Positions 28,541 to 39,192 of a stretch of 64,000 nt of DNA are shown here, in pieces. Where the stretch lies: positions 160,604 through 224,603 of the forward strand of contig NZ_KN266208.1 of the NCBI RefSeq assembly GCF_000766945.1, read 5' to 3'. The notes under the pieces are model-generated. The model was not told the DNA's origin. It saw only the letters and a program-made list of their open reading frames with translations, and searched no databases. Position 1 is the stretch's first letter; every line of letters starts with the position of its first letter. A program made the position numbers and the translations under genes. The DNA is from Cellvibrio mixtus subsp. mixtus J3-8. GTDB lineage: Bacteria > Pseudomonadota > Gammaproteobacteria > Pseudomonadales > Cellvibrionaceae.

Positions 28541-29824
28541 ATGGCATTAGCATCTACGACAAAATCAATCAGTGCAGCAGCCAAAGCCAAAACAGCCGCT
28601 GTCAAAGCCAAGCAAGTCCCAACCACCAACACTTATACCTATAAAGGTGTTGATAAAAGAGGAAACAAAATCCAGGGCGAAATTAATGGCGGCAGCCCGA
28701 CGATTGTCAAAACACTTTTGGCAAAACAGGGCATTAGTGTTCGCTCCGTATCTAAAAAAGCCAAGCCGTTGTTTGGCTCAAGCGGCAAATCAATCAAGCC
28801 CGCAGATATCGCTATCTTTTCTCGCCAAATGGCCACCATGATGAAAGCCGGGGTACCGCTGGTGCAGGCATTTGATATCGTTGCTGACGGACTGGAAAAC
28901 CCGAACTTAAAAAAACTGATTCTACAAATTCGCGATAGTGTGGCTGCCGGCGGTGGTTTTGCAAATTCACTCAGAGAACACCCTAAATATTTCGATGATT
29001 TGTTTTGCAACCTCGTAGATGCCGGTGAGCAATCCGGTGCCCTCGAAACCATGCTTGACCGTATTGCTACATATAAAGAAAAAACTGAAGCTTTAAAAGC
29101 AAAAATTAAAAAAGCGCTTACCTACCCAATAGCTGTAGTTATAGTTGCCATCATAGTCACAGGTATCTTGCTAGTAAAAGTGGTACCGCAGTTTGCAGAA
29201 ACATTCGGTTCATTTGGTGCTGAGTTACCTGCATTTACGCTATTCGTATTGCACCTTTCTGAGCTTGCACAAGCATATTGGCTCTATATTTTAATAGGTA
29301 TGGTAGCTACCGGATTCTGTTTTCGTGAAGCAGTTCGCCGCTCCCAAGCTTTTGCATACCTTGTCGATAAATACATACTTAAATTACCTATTATTGGCCA
29401 AATTATTTATCTTTCAATAATGGCGCGCTTTGCAAGAACACTAGCAACAACATTTGCTGCAGGTGTCCCCCTAATTGATGCCCTTACCTCTGTAGCAGGC
29501 GCTGCTGGCAATAGAATATATGCGAATGCAATTATTAAAGTTCGCGATGATGTATCTACAGGTATTCAACTCAATACAGCATTAAAAGCAAAGGCTATTT
29601 TCCCAACCTTACTTGTACAAATGTCAGCAATTGGAGAGGAATCGGGTGCATTGGACGCGATGTTAGATAAGGTTGCCGTGTATTATGAAGAGGCTGTAGA
29701 TAATATGGTTGACAGCTTAACATCTTTACTTGAACCAATGATTATGTCTGTATTGGGAATTTTAGTTGGCGGGTTGATGATTGCCATGTACCTCCCCATT
29801 TTCCAACTTGGTCAGGTTGTATAA
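28541..29824 (+). CDS. pilC: Type IV pilus inner-membrane platform protein
   Basis: A 427-residue inner-membrane platform protein that couples PilB/PilT to pilin addition. I chose ATG 28541 (MALASTTKS), 4 bp after pilB and preceded by AAGGA; an upstream in-frame start overlapping pilB is unlikely. An alanine/lysine-rich N-terminal tail of about 35 residues precedes the ARM-like start YTYKGVDKRGNKIQGEI. It has two repeated GspF domains, each with IFSRQMATMMKAGVPLVQAF- or MARFARTLATTFAAGVPLIDA-type starts (shown here as FSRQMATMMKAGVPL and ARTLATTFAAGVPL). Three hydrophobic segments are present. Confidence 0.97.
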   Translation: MALASTTKSISAAAKAKTAAVKAKQVPTTNTYTYKGVDKRGNKIQGEINGGSPTIVKTLLAKQGISVRSVSKKAKPLFGSSGKSIKPADIAIFSRQMATMMKAGVPLVQAFDIVADGLENPNLKKLILQIRDSVAAGGGFANSLREHPKYFDDLFCNLVDAGEQSGALETMLDRIATYKEKTEALKAKIKKALTYPIAVVIVAIIVTGILLVKVVPQFAETFGSFGAELPAFTLFVLHLSELAQAYWLYILIGMVATGFCFREAVRRSQAFAYLVDKYILKLPIIGQIIYLSIMARFARTLATTFAAGVPLIDALTSVAGAAGNRIYANAIIKVRDDVSTGIQLNTALKAKAIFPTLLVQMSAIGEESGALDAMLDKVAVYYEEAVDNMVDSLTSLLEPMIMSVLGILVGGLMIAMYLPIFQLGQVV

Positions 29825-29826
29825 GC

Positions 29827-30723
29827 GTGACATTTTTTGAAGCACTGCAGGTTTATCCTGCTCTTGGTTTATTTAGCGCGCTCATTTTAGGTTTACTTGT
29901 TGGCAGTTTCCTGAATGTTGTCATTTACCGCCTCCCCAAAATGATGGAGCGCGACTGGCAAGAGCAGTGTAAAGAGTTTGCTTCTAACAATAACGATATT
30001 GCCGTTATATCCACTGAAAGCGCAGAACAGGAACCATTTAATTTAATGGTTCCGCGCTCTCGCTGCCCTCATTGTGGCCATCAGATTAGCGCATGGGAGA
30101 ATATCCCGGTCATTAGCTATTTAATACTTGGTGGCAAATGTTCTGGCTGCAAAGCAAAAATTTCTGCGCGTTATCCAATTATTGAAATTGTTACTGGCCT
30201 ACTCTCCGCAGCCGTCGTTTTTTATGTGGGATTTAATTGGAATGGATTAGCAGCGCTAGCGTTCACATGGTCGCTAATTGCATTGACCATGATCGATTTC
30301 GATACCTACCTGCTACCGGATGACATAACCTTACCACTACTGTGGCTTGGATTGATTGTTAACAGCCTGGGCGGCTTTACTGATTTATCCAGCGCATTAT
30401 GGGGAGCGATTGCCGGTTATTTATCACTTTGGTCTGTTTATAAAGTATTTAAGTTATTGACCGGCAAGGAGGGCATGGGCTATGGCGATTTTAAATTGCT
30501 GGCAGCATTAGGCGCATGGATGGGTTGGCAAATGTTGCCGCAAATTATTCTATTATCATCCCTTGTCGGTGCGGTAATTGGTATCAGCCTGATCGTCATT
30601 CGCGGAAGGGATAAAAACATCCCCATTCCGTTTGGGCCTTATCTGGCAATCGCTGGTTGGATTGCATTTGTATGGGGCGATACAATTAACCAAACCTATT
30701 TAAAACTCTTTGTAAGCTATTAA
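29827..30723 (+). CDS. pilD: Prepilin peptidase / N-methyltransferase
   Basis: A 298-residue polytopic enzyme that removes prepilin leaders and methylates the new N-terminus; it also serves type II secretion pseudopilins where present. It starts with GTG at 29827, 2 bp after pilC. The N-terminal domain has the zinc-binding CPHCGH ... CSGC pairs (methylase part) and the GSFLNVVIYRLP motif. The two catalytic aspartates of the A24 family are in MIDFDTYLLPDD and GYGDFKLLAALGAW. About eight membrane segments are visible. Confidence 0.98.
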   Translation: MTFFEALQVYPALGLFSALILGLLVGSFLNVVIYRLPKMMERDWQEQCKEFASNNNDIAVISTESAEQEPFNLMVPRSRCPHCGHQISAWENIPVISYLILGGKCSGCKAKISARYPIIEIVTGLLSAAVVFYVGFNWNGLAALAFTWSLIALTMIDFDTYLLPDDITLPLLWLGLIVNSLGGFTDLSSALWGAIAGYLSLWSVYKVFKLLTGKEGMGYGDFKLLAALGAWMGWQMLPQIILLSSLVGAVIGISLIVIRGRDKNIPIPFGPYLAIAGWIAFVWGDTINQTYLKLFVSY

Positions 30724-30725
30724 TT

Positions 30726-31349
30726 ATGGCTAACAAAAAATTGATTGTAGGGCTTACCGGGGGTATCGGTAGCGGTAAGTCCGAAGTGTGCCGTCGCTTT
30801 ATTGCAAAAGGTATTACTGTAGTTGATGCCGATATAGTTGCCCGCGAAGTCGTTGAACCTGGAACCCCCGCACTGGAACTAATCAGCGGACACTTTGGTG
30901 AAAACATACTGCTAACCACCGAGAACCAGAGGCGTGAATTAAATCGTGCAAGGTTACGCGAGATTATATTTTCTAACCCCAGCGAAAAGGACTGGCTGGA
31001 AAGAACGCTGCATCCCATTATCAATCAGCGAATCCGCGAACAATTAAAAAATGCCGCCGGCCCTTACGTGATTTTGGCATCACCTTTACTATTAGAAACC
31101 CGGCAATATCTTTTGGTGGATCGCATCCTGGTAATAGATGCAAGCGAACAATTGCAAATTGAGCGAGCAAGCCAGCGGGATTTTAGTAATGAAGCCCAGA
31201 TCAAAGCTATTATGCAGACTCAGTTATCGCGCCAGGAGCGCTGCGCAAGAGCAAATGATATTATCCAAAACCATGGTTCATTGATTGAATTAGATGAGCA
31301 GGTAGGTAGCTTACATAAGCTGTATATGGAACTAGCCCAAAACAATTAG
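30726..31349 (+). CDS. coaE: Dephospho-CoA kinase
   Basis: A 207-residue cytoplasmic kinase that catalyses the last step of CoA synthesis, phosphorylation of the 3'-OH of dephospho-CoA. The P-loop is GLTGGIGSGKS (about 9-19), followed by VDADIVAREVVEPGTPAL, ERTLHPIINQRIREQL and the lid segment RASQRDFSNEAQIKAIMQTQ (core RDFSNEAQIKAIM). It lies 2 bp after pilD, the same order as in Pseudomonas. Confidence 0.98.
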   Translation: MANKKLIVGLTGGIGSGKSEVCRRFIAKGITVVDADIVAREVVEPGTPALELISGHFGENILLTTENQRRELNRARLREIIFSNPSEKDWLERTLHPIINQRIREQLKNAAGPYVILASPLLLETRQYLLVDRILVIDASEQLQIERASQRDFSNEAQIKAIMQTQLSRQERCARANDIIQNHGSLIELDEQVGSLHKLYMELAQNN

Positions 31350-31370
31350 CTACGCAGAAATATTTGTCAT

Positions 31371-31571
31371 ATGTCAGAAGATAACACGCAAGAAATTAAA
31401 CTAAATTGCCCAACTTGTCAGAAAATGGTTTTCTGGAATGATCAATTTCCTTTTCGCCCCTTTTGCAGTGACCGCTGCCGATTGATCGATTTGGGAGAAT
31501 GGGCGAGTGAAAATCACCGTATTGCGGGGGATAATTTGGATATCAATTCAGAAGACGAATCTCAGCGTTAA
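31371..31571 (+). CDS. yacG: DNA gyrase inhibitor / zinc-binding protein YacG
   Basis: A 66-residue zinc-finger protein. The four cysteines are in CPTCQK and [15 protein letters not shown], the YacG signature. E. coli YacG binds GyrB and inhibits DNA gyrase. It is the last gene of the pil-coaE operon; I see no clear intrinsic terminator in the 144 bp that follow. Confidence 0.97.
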   Translation: MSEDNTQEIKLNCPTCQKMVFWNDQFPFRPFCSDRCRLIDLGEWASENHRIAGDNLDINSEDESQR

Positions 31572-31715
31572 ACAAAATCAAGTTAACTTTAATCATTTAT
31601 GGCTGCGGTCATTGTTAGGTGATTAACAAATCTCCCAGCTAACTACTATAAAGCTGAATACATTAAATCCTTAAATATAGATTTTGTATAAATTTAATCG
31701 TTAACTTTAGTCCTT

Positions 31716-32669
31716 TCACCACCAAGCACTTATACCTGCAACACCTTGCGCACCTGATAACTTGGCCTGAGATATATCATCGGCCGTTAATCCACCCAAT
31801 GCATAAACCGGCACATTAGCCAACTCCACCAAAGATGCAAAAGTGTTCCACCCCATCGGCTCCGCATCAGGGTGTGACTGTGTATACTTTACTGGCGATA
31901 ACAATAGATAATCGGCGCCTATTTGTTGGGCGCGAATGATTTCATTTTCATCATGGCATGATATTCCCAACAAATAATCAGTAGCGATTGGTCGCGAGGA
32001 CATCGCAGCAGCCTCATGGCGATTCAAATGCAAACCAACGTTTGTATTAGGATATGATGAGGCAATTTGTTGAAATACGTCTACGGACGAATTAATTATC
32101 AAGTTTGCAGAAAATTTTTCGGATAGTTTTATCGCATTTGCCAGCAAAGGCTTATGCACAGAAAAGTTCAAATCACTGATACGCAACTGCACAAGCCCAA
32201 CCCCTTGATCAAGTGCACGAGACAAACGACTGCAAAAGTCGTCTTCATCGATAAACTCGCCTGTGATCAAATATTTATCAGGAAGGGTTATCGCTTTGAT
32301 AATGGGTTTATTTGCAGCAGGAAATTCAAATTTTTTTAACTCCCCAGGAGCAACCCAACATATTGGCTGCCCTTCTGCACCGCAAGGCTCGCCACTAAAT
32401 AAGGTAACCTTATGGACATCCAGCAGCACAGATTTATCAGGATAATGATGGCGAATTTGAATGAGCGGTTCGCTTGCTATGACCTTGATAGCAAGCTCTT
32501 CCTGAAGCTCTCGTGTTAGAGCTTGATGAACATTTTCACCTGCATCAACCTTACCACCGGGGAATTCCCACAATCCGCCCTGATGGGCAGCTTGTGGGCG
32601 CTTGGCGATTAAAATTTTTTCGTCGGCGCCAACAATAACACCGACAGCAACATGGATTAGTTTAGTCAC
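31716..32669 (-). CDS. mutT: MutT-type Nudix hydrolase fused to a thiamine-phosphate-synthase-like domain
   Basis: A 317-residue two-domain protein. Residues 1-130 are a MutT domain with the Nudix box starting GKVDAGE and ending RELQEELAI (39-61); the usual glycine before the last hydrophobic is alanine. It should hydrolyse 8-oxo-dGTP to 8-oxo-dGMP. Residues about 135-317 are a TMP-synthase (ThiE) fold: GVGLVQLRISD, GLHLNRHEA, LGISCHDENEI, DYLLLSPVKYTQSHPDA and ALGGLTADDI. The lysine of the ThiE LRxK motif is replaced (LRISD), so thiamine-phosphate synthesis is uncertain. This fusion is known in other gammaproteobacteria. It lies 13 bp downstream of argJ on the same strand. Confidence 0.93.
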   Translation of the reverse strand: MTKLIHVAVGVIVGADEKILIAKRPQAAHQGGLWEFPGGKVDAGENVHQALTRELQEELAIKVIASEPLIQIRHHYPDKSVLLDVHKVTLFSGEPCGAEGQPICWVAPGELKKFEFPAANKPIIKAITLPDKYLITGEFIDEDDFCSRLSRALDQGVGLVQLRISDLNFSVHKPLLANAIKLSEKFSANLIINSSVDVFQQIASSYPNTNVGLHLNRHEAAAMSSRPIATDYLLGISCHDENEIIRAQQIGADYLLLSPVKYTQSHPDAEPMGWNTFASLVELANVPVYALGGLTADDISQAKLSGAQGVAGISAWW

Positions 32670-32682
32670 AGGAAAATATTAA

Positions 32683-33903
32683 TCAGGAACGATAATCTGC
32701 ATTAATACGGACATACTCGTAAGATAAATCTGTTGTCCATACTGTTTCGGAAAAATCACCGCGCCCCAAATAAATATTGATGGCAATCTCGGCCTGGTTC
32801 ATGACTGCCTGGCCTTGCTCTTCCGTATAGGTTTTCGCTCGCCCACCATTTTCCACAATCAACGTTTCATTCAGATGTACACGTACTTTTGTAGCATCCA
32901 GATTTGGTACACCGGCATAACCTATCGCAGCAACAATGCGCCCCCAATTGGGATCAGAAGCAAATAGCGCGGTTTTAATCAGGGGCGAATGGGCAACAGC
33001 GTAAGCGACATCCAAACATTCATCACGATTCCCGCCACCACTAACAGCAACAGTGACAAATTTGGTTGCCCCCTCACCATCACTGACAATTGCTTTGGCA
33101 AGATGTACATGAGCAGCAATAATTACTTCCCGCAACCTAGCATATAACTCACTCGTGGTTTCGGTAATTTCTGGCAGATCAACCTGACCTGTTGCAATTA
33201 AAATACAGGAATCGTTAGTCGAGGTATCACCATCAATAGTGATGCGATTGAAAGATTTATCAGCAGCCTCACGCGCTAAATTTTGCAAAAGATCCCGGGA
33301 AATTTTTGCATCAGTAGCAATATAACCCAACATAGTTGCCATGTTAGGTTTGATCATTCCAGCCCCTTTGGAAATACCGTTTACGGTAATGATTTTTCCC
33401 TGATATTCAAATTGCTGGCTAAAACCTTTGGCGCGCGTATCTGTGGTCATAATACCTGCACCCGCATCATCCCAACCATCTTCATGGGCTTTTTGCAGAG
33501 CTTCAGGGATAACAGCCGTAATTTTCTGTACAGGTAATGGCTCACCAATTACCCCGGTAGAAAAAGGTAATACTTGCTCAGGTTTCACGCCGGACAATTG
33601 TGCAATTGCCGCGCAAGTTGCTTTTGCGTCCAACAGTCCCTGTTCACCAGTACAAGCATTGGCATTACCGGAATTAATCACCAAAAAACGAATTGGTGCC
33701 TGCTTCAAATGCTCTTTACACACTGTAACCGGGGCTGCACAGAATGCATTTTTAGTAAATACACCTGCAACATTGGAGCCTTCAGCAAGCTCAAATAAAA
33801 CCACATCGCGGCGACCAACTTTTTTTATGCCTGCACTGACGGCTGTACATTTAACCCCTTTTACGGGATGCATTTGCGGAAAGGGATACTCGCCAACTGC
33901 CAT
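32683..33903 (-). CDS. argJ: Bifunctional glutamate N-acetyltransferase / amino-acid acetyltransferase
   Basis: A 406-residue proenzyme of the cyclic arginine pathway that moves acetyl from N-acetylornithine to glutamate. I chose ATG 33903 (MAVGEYPFPQMHPVKGV); the frame extends 13 codons to a TTG but without support. The self-cleavage site is SKGAGMIKPNMATMLG, with the nucleophilic threonine in MAT/ML. Other family blocks are INSGNANACTGEQG, TDTRAKGF, TIDGDTSTNDS and DPNWGRIVAAIGYAG. It sits between secA and the mutT-thiE fusion, all on the minus strand. Confidence 0.97.
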   Translation of the reverse strand: MAVGEYPFPQMHPVKGVKCTAVSAGIKKVGRRDVVLFELAEGSNVAGVFTKNAFCAAPVTVCKEHLKQAPIRFLVINSGNANACTGEQGLLDAKATCAAIAQLSGVKPEQVLPFSTGVIGEPLPVQKITAVIPEALQKAHEDGWDDAGAGIMTTDTRAKGFSQQFEYQGKIITVNGISKGAGMIKPNMATMLGYIATDAKISRDLLQNLAREAADKSFNRITIDGDTSTNDSCILIATGQVDLPEITETTSELYARLREVIIAAHVHLAKAIVSDGEGATKFVTVAVSGGGNRDECLDVAYAVAHSPLIKTALFASDPNWGRIVAAIGYAGVPNLDATKVRVHLNETLIVENGGRAKTYTEEQGQAVMNQAEIAINIYLGRGDFSETVWTTDLSYEYVRINADYRS

Positions 33904-33960
33904 ATCTGTATTCTCAAAAATTTTACTAATTTCACCGTTCAATCAAAGCAAATGGGAATT

Positions 33961-36699
33961 TTATTCCAACTGACCGTGACAACTTTTGTATTTTTTTCCT
34001 GAACCACAAGGGCATGGATCATTGCGGCCAACCTTGCGGCCTTCACGCACAACAGGTGTTTGCGGACGCGGTGCAGAAGGCGTTTCATCTTCCGGCTCAC
34101 CGAGTGCAGACAACTCATCGTGGCGCAATTGCATTTTTTGACGTGCCAATTCTTCACGGCGCTGGTTTTCCATCGCTTCCATTTGTTCACGTGAGATTGG
34201 CTCAACACGAGCCATCAAATGAATAGTTTCACTTTTCACTGTTCGCAACAGATTCTGGAACAACTCAAATGCTTCACGCTTGTATTCCTGTTTTGGGTTG
34301 CGTTGCGCATACGAGCGTAAATTAATTCCCTGGCGCAAATGATCCATAGTAGCCAAATGTTCTTTCCAGGCGTTATCGAGCACCTGCAACATGACTTGCT
34401 TTTCAATCTCCAAAAGAATGTCACCTACACGCTCACACTTGGCATCGTAAGCGCCCTGGATTTCAGCAAGAATTTTTTCGCGTAAAGGTTCTTCGTGCAA
34501 ACGGGTATCTTCTTGCAGCCATTTGGCAATTGGAATGCTTAGACCAAAATCACTTTCAATTTGTTTTTCAAGGCCGGGAACATCCCATTGATCTTCAATC
34601 GATTGCGGTGGAATGAAATTGTTAATCATATCTTCGACAGCTTCAGCGCGAATCGCCGTGATAGTGTCGCGAATGGTTTCTGCATCCAACAGCTCATTGC
34701 GCTGATGATAAATAATTTGCCGCTGTTCATTAGCAACATCATCAAACTCAAGCAATTGTTTACGAATATCGAAGTTACGCCCCTCTACTTTGCGCTGGGC
34801 TTTTTCAATTGCATTGTTCACCATGCGATGCTCAATCGCTTCGCCTTTTTCCATACCAAGCGCTTGCATAAAGTTACGCACACGCTCAGATGCAAAAATA
34901 CGCATCAAGTTATCTTCGAGTGATAAATAGAAACGAGTTAGACCCGGGTCACCCTGGCGACCGGCGCGACCACGTAACTGGTTATCGATGCGGCGCGACT
35001 CGTGGCGCTCGGTACCAATAATATGCAGGCCTCCTGCTGCCAATACAATTTCATGACGCTGCTTCCATTCGCTTTTGATTGCATCAATTTGTGCCTGAGT
35101 TGGGTTTTCCAATTTTTCAATATCAGATTCCCAACGCCCACCCAGCACAATATCTGTTCCACGACCAGCCATATTGGTTGCGATAGTCACTGCAGCCGGG
35201 CGGCCTGCCTGTGCAATAATTTCAGCTTCCTGTGCGTGAAACTTTGCGTTCAATACCTGATGTTTAATTCCGGCTTTGGTCAGGCGACGAGACATTTCTT
35301 CTGATGTTTCAATTGAAGCGGTACCAACCAAAATCGGGGCATTTTTTGCCTGGAATGTTTTTACATCTTCCACAATCGCCAGATATTTTTCTTCCAATGA
35401 CAAAAACACTTTGTCATTCATATCGATACGCTGGATAGTTCTATTTGTAGGAATTACCACCACATCCAGGCCATAGATTTCACGGAATTCATAAGCTTCT
35501 GTATCTGCAGTACCCGTCATACCAGCGAGCGTTGGATATAAACGGAAATAATTTTGGAAAGTAGTAGAAGCAAGCGTTTGGCTTTCACTCTGGATTGCCA
35601 CGCCTTCTTTTGCTTCAATCGCTTGATGCAATCCTTCAGACAAACGACGGCCAGGCATAGTACGGCCTGTGTGCTCATCAATTAATACTACCTGGCCTTC
35701 CTGCACGATATATTCAACGTTCAGGTGAAATAATGCATGCGCACGCAAAGCAGAATTAACGTGATGCAATAAGGTAAGGTTATTCGCTGCATACAAATTT
35801 TGATCTGGCGGCAGCATTCCGGATTGGATCAGCAAATCTTCAACTTTTTGGTGGCCATTTTCGGTCAGTTCAACCTGCCGGGATTTTTCATCTACTGTGA
35901 AATCACCAGGCTCGGTAATAACGCGGCGGTCGCCATCTTCACCATTATCAATTTGGCGTTTTAGCTTTAACACCAATTGATTCATACGTTTATAAGTCTC
36001 CGAGCTATTTTCGGTAGCACCGGAAATAATAAGCGGAGTACGTGCTTCATCAATTAAAATTGAGTCTACTTCGTCGACTACTGCGAAGTTCAGTGGACGC
36101 TGTACCTTATCGCGTTTGCTTAATGCCATATTATCGCGCAGGTAATCAAAGCCGTATTCATTGTTAGTGCCATAAGTCACATCAGCGGCATAGGCTTCGC
36201 GCTTTACGCTGGACGGTTGCATTGATTGAATAACACCAACACTCATCCCTAAAAATTCATACAGCGGTTTCATCCAGTTAGCGTCGCGGCTAGCCAGGTA
36301 GTCATTCACAGTTACAACGTGAACCCCTTTCCCAGCCAACGCATGCAGATAACTGGGCAATGTAGATACAAGCGTTTTACCCTCACCAGTTCGCATTTCT
36401 GCTATACGTCCTTCATGGAGGGTCATACCACCAATCAATTGCACATCAAAGTGGCGCATACCAAGAACACGATGGCCAGCTTCACGAACCGTGGCAAACG
36501 CCTCCGGCAAAAGCTGGTCCAGAGTCTCGCCTTTTTGGTAACGCTCGCGGAATTCCGCAGTTTTGGCTTTGAGTTGCTCGTCGCTGAGTTTTTGCATTTC
36601 AGGTTCAAGCGCATTAATACGCACAACAACTTTATTCATGCGCTTTAATTCGCGCTCATTTTTTGAACCAAAAACTGCCTTGATTAACTTACCGATCAT
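33961..36699 (-). CDS. secA: Preprotein translocase ATPase subunit
   Basis: A 912-residue motor of the Sec pathway. Walker A is MRTGEGKT (about 102-109), Walker B and DEAD-like box [15 protein letters not shown], then the preprotein-binding region, NBD2 ([40 protein letters not shown]) and the helical scaffold. The C-terminal zinc site for SecB contact is complete: C896, C898, C907 and H908 in [13 protein letters not shown]. Length is normal. The position after the lpxC and M23 genes matches Pseudomonas, with no SecM visible. Confidence 0.99.
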   Translation of the reverse strand: MIGKLIKAVFGSKNERELKRMNKVVVRINALEPEMQKLSDEQLKAKTAEFRERYQKGETLDQLLPEAFATVREAGHRVLGMRHFDVQLIGGMTLHEGRIAEMRTGEGKTLVSTLPSYLHALAGKGVHVVTVNDYLASRDANWMKPLYEFLGMSVGVIQSMQPSSVKREAYAADVTYGTNNEYGFDYLRDNMALSKRDKVQRPLNFAVVDEVDSILIDEARTPLIISGATENSSETYKRMNQLVLKLKRQIDNGEDGDRRVITEPGDFTVDEKSRQVELTENGHQKVEDLLIQSGMLPPDQNLYAANNLTLLHHVNSALRAHALFHLNVEYIVQEGQVVLIDEHTGRTMPGRRLSEGLHQAIEAKEGVAIQSESQTLASTTFQNYFRLYPTLAGMTGTADTEAYEFREIYGLDVVVIPTNRTIQRIDMNDKVFLSLEEKYLAIVEDVKTFQAKNAPILVGTASIETSEEMSRRLTKAGIKHQVLNAKFHAQEAEIIAQAGRPAAVTIATNMAGRGTDIVLGGRWESDIEKLENPTQAQIDAIKSEWKQRHEIVLAAGGLHIIGTERHESRRIDNQLRGRAGRQGDPGLTRFYLSLEDNLMRIFASERVRNFMQALGMEKGEAIEHRMVNNAIEKAQRKVEGRNFDIRKQLLEFDDVANEQRQIIYHQRNELLDAETIRDTITAIRAEAVEDMINNFIPPQSIEDQWDVPGLEKQIESDFGLSIPIAKWLQEDTRLHEEPLREKILAEIQGAYDAKCERVGDILLEIEKQVMLQVLDNAWKEHLATMDHLRQGINLRSYAQRNPKQEYKREAFELFQNLLRTVKSETIHLMARVEPISREQMEAMENQRREELARQKMQLRHDELSALGEPEDETPSAPRPQTPVVREGRKVGRNDPCPCGSGKKYKSCHGQLE

Positions 36700-36855
36700 T
36701 TTTTAATACCGTAATAATTCCAAAACTGAACACAATTTGCGCAGCACATACGAATCAAAATAATGCGAATGAGCCGTTATAAATGGCTGGCAAGTAAATA
36801 GGAAGGAGCTAACTAAAGCAAGATGAAATCAAGCCATTAGCGAGAAGAAAGGAAG

Positions 36856-37782
36856 TTAACGATTAGTGCGACGAATATAGGCAGCAGGATCTACAACTCG
36901 TCCATTTTTATAAACTTCAAAATGAACATGGGGAGCTGTTGATCGACCGGTAGATCCAGAAAGGGCAATCAATTGGCCCTTTTTTACAACATCACCGGCT
37001 TTAACAAGATTGGATTTATTGTGCGCATAGCGTGTAACCAAACCATCGCTATGTTTAATTTCTACCATGTTGCCATATTCAGGATGGCGACCAGACCAGT
37101 TAACAATCCCTGCAGCCACGCTGCTAACTTCACTGCCCTGGCGAGCCGTAAAATCCAGTCCCGCATGGAATTCTTTTTTTCCTGTAAAAGGATCAGTACG
37201 ATAACCAAAACGGGATGAGATGAAAGAATTAGTGACTGGTGAACCGGAAACAGCAGTCTCTTCTGTAAGACTGCGCTTGGCTAACAATGCATCGATAGTA
37301 TTAAGCTGTTGCTCCCTGCTATCGATTTGTTGGGATAACTGATCGACAGCAGCAAAAAAATCGGGTGTCGTATAAGTGGTATCTGGCGCTGCCTGAGAGG
37401 GGCCACCAAATGCAGGCACTTGGCTAAAATCAAACTCGCCTTGCTCCAGATTGGCTGCGGAGGTCAACTTTTCCCCTAAAGCATCAAGACGCATTAAACG
37501 CGCCTGGAGCTCACCCAGTTTACTGGTTAACGCAGCCAGTTGGGCTTCGGAAGTCTCGCGTTCTTGCTCAATTTCGGTTTCGCGGGCAGATAGGATATCT
37601 ATCCATGCCTCGTCGGTGTTAAAAAAACCACCGCGCTCATCCGAAACCAACCAACTGTAACCCCAAGCTCCAACAAAGGTGGGTATCCCCAACAAACACA
37701 CAGACAACAGCGCACGTGTCCACCCACCCAAGGTGAAACTGCGAGCCTGCGCATGGTCTTTGTTGACGATAATAATCTTCAT
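36856..37782 (-). CDS. M23 (LytM-type) metallopeptidase family protein
   Basis: A 308-residue envelope protein. One membrane segment lies at about 25-45 (TRALLSVCLLGIPTFVGAWG), followed by a coiled coil of about 60 residues (EIEQERETSEAQLAALTSKL) and a C-terminal LytM domain. The zinc residues are intact: H and D in HAGLDF, and HxH in PHVHFEVYKNG. It could therefore be a real endopeptidase, unlike degenerate EnvC/NlpD-type activators. It lies between lpxC and secA as in Pseudomonas, and may help cell-wall remodelling at division. A 156-bp gap separates it from secA. Confidence 0.92.
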   Translation of the reverse strand: MKIIIVNKDHAQARSFTLGGWTRALLSVCLLGIPTFVGAWGYSWLVSDERGGFFNTDEAWIDILSARETEIEQERETSEAQLAALTSKLGELQARLMRLDALGEKLTSAANLEQGEFDFSQVPAFGGPSQAAPDTTYTTPDFFAAVDQLSQQIDSREQQLNTIDALLAKRSLTEETAVSGSPVTNSFISSRFGYRTDPFTGKKEFHAGLDFTARQGSEVSSVAAGIVNWSGRHPEYGNMVEIKHSDGLVTRYAHNKSNLVKAGDVVKKGQLIALSGSTGRSTAPHVHFEVYKNGRVVDPAAYIRRTNR

Positions 37783-38046
37783 TCAGAAATCTACTTTTTT
37801 ATTAATCAAAATAATCCATACAACATTTGGATGCTGCGTGAAGTTTCCGTTAAAAAGTTCGACTCTCAGGTAACAGTCAATCCGGTTGAAACGCTCTCAA
37901 ATTATTTAAAGACGATTTAAAACGTTTCAAAACAAGCAGTTACACAAATTTCACAAGGGAAATAAGGCTGTGCAGAGATTCCTTGCAAAGGGCACATAAG
38001 TGCGCGAGCCAGAAATATCGCACAGATAGGAAGGATTTAACAAGTA
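37783..38046. other. Intergenic region upstream of the M23 gene
   Basis: No gene seen. The region contains an 8-bp inverted repeat, TTGAAACG (37886-37893) and CGTTTCAA (37923-37930), about 105 bp upstream of the M23 ATG, which could be a regulatory site. The promoter for the M23-secA-argJ direction should lie here. Confidence 0.4.
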
Positions 38047-38091
38047 GAAATTTATCGCCCTGTTCACAGTTTAAACAGGGCAATAAATTTC
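38047..38091 (-). terminator. Long inverted repeat after lpxC, probable end of the dcw transcript
   Basis: 18-nt arms (38047-38064 and 38074-38091) with one mismatch and a 9-nt loop; the core is GCCCTGTT/AACAGGGC and the outer part AAATTTAT/ATAAATTT. It begins one base after the lpxC stop. No long T run follows, but the stem is strong and symmetrical, so it may act in both directions or protect the mRNA 3' end. Confidence 0.65.
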
Positions 38092-38092
38092 A

Positions 38093-39004
38093 TCAGGCGG
38101 CGGCTATAGGTTCAATATAGGTAATCGGGGATGATTGATTTTCCTCAAAAGTAACGATTTCCCATGCGTCTGGCTGCTCAAGCAAAAGACGCAATGCACG
38201 ATTATTCAGTGAATGGCCCGATTTATGCGCCCGGTATTCGCACAATAAACTGTTGCCCAACATGTACAAATCACCAATAGCGTCCAATACCTTGTGCTTT
38301 ACAAATTCATCCTCAAAACGCAAACCATCTTCGTTCAGGATTTTGTATTGGTCTACCACAATAGCATTGTCCATACTGCCGCCACGGGCCAACCCCTTGG
38401 AACGCAGGTATTCAATCTCGTGCATAAAGCCGAAAGTCCGCGCACGGCTGATATCAGTCACAAATGAAGAACTGGAAAAATCCAGCTCGGTCTGCGGCCG
38501 ACGATCCTTAAATACCGGGTGGTCAAACTCGATAGAGAAAGACACCTTGAAACCATTGAAAGGAAGGAAAGTGGCAACTTTATCGCCATCTTTCAACGTC
38601 ACCTCTTTCTTAATGCGAACAAACTTTTTAGGCGCATTTTGTTCCTGTACGCCGGCAGATTGAATCAGGAACACAAAGGGTCCGGCGCTGCCATCCATGA
38701 TAGGAATTTCAGGTGCATTCAGTTCGACAATCGCATTATCTATCCCCAACCCGGCTAAAGCTGACATCAAATGCTCAACAGTAGAAACCCTGACATCATC
38801 TTTAATCAGGCAGGTAGAAAGTGTGGTTTCCCCTACATTTTTCGCAGTAGCCTTAATCTCCACCGGAGGATTTAAATCCACCCTGCGGAACACGATACCG
38901 CTATCAATCGGAGCAGGCTTAAGGGTTAACTGGATTTTATCGCCAGTATGCAGGCCAACACCTGTCGTACGTATCGAGTTTTTTAAGGTTCGCTGTTTAA
39001 TCAT
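38093..39004 (-). CDS. lpxC: UDP-3-O-acyl-N-acetylglucosamine deacetylase
   Basis: A 303-residue zinc enzyme that performs the committed step of lipid A synthesis. The zinc ligands are H78 ([10 protein letters not shown]), H237 and D241 ([11 protein letters not shown]), the same numbers as in E. coli, and the FxxG-type active-site segments GVGLHTG and MDGSAGPFV are present. It is the last gene of the dcw cluster, 188 bp after ftsZ, as in most gammaproteobacteria; the gap suggests its own promoter. Confidence 0.99.
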   Translation of the reverse strand: MIKQRTLKNSIRTTGVGLHTGDKIQLTLKPAPIDSGIVFRRVDLNPPVEIKATAKNVGETTLSTCLIKDDVRVSTVEHLMSALAGLGIDNAIVELNAPEIPIMDGSAGPFVFLIQSAGVQEQNAPKKFVRIKKEVTLKDGDKVATFLPFNGFKVSFSIEFDHPVFKDRRPQTELDFSSSSFVTDISRARTFGFMHEIEYLRSKGLARGGSMDNAIVVDQYKILNEDGLRFEDEFVKHKVLDAIGDLYMLGNSLLCEYRAHKSGHSLNNRALRLLLEQPDAWEIVTFEENQSSPITYIEPIAAA

Positions 39005-39192
39005 TTCTTCACCCGCAGTGGTTTTATCCGCATCGATAAAAGCAGTTTAGAAACAAGCCATTAACTAATGCTGAATAAGGATTAGGAGTGCTATCAATCC
39101 TAAATTTACCCGGGCATGTTACCAATGGTGACAGGGATCAGCCAGTTAAAACCGGCAATACCTGTCATAGCCATTTGTTTAAAACCAACTAA

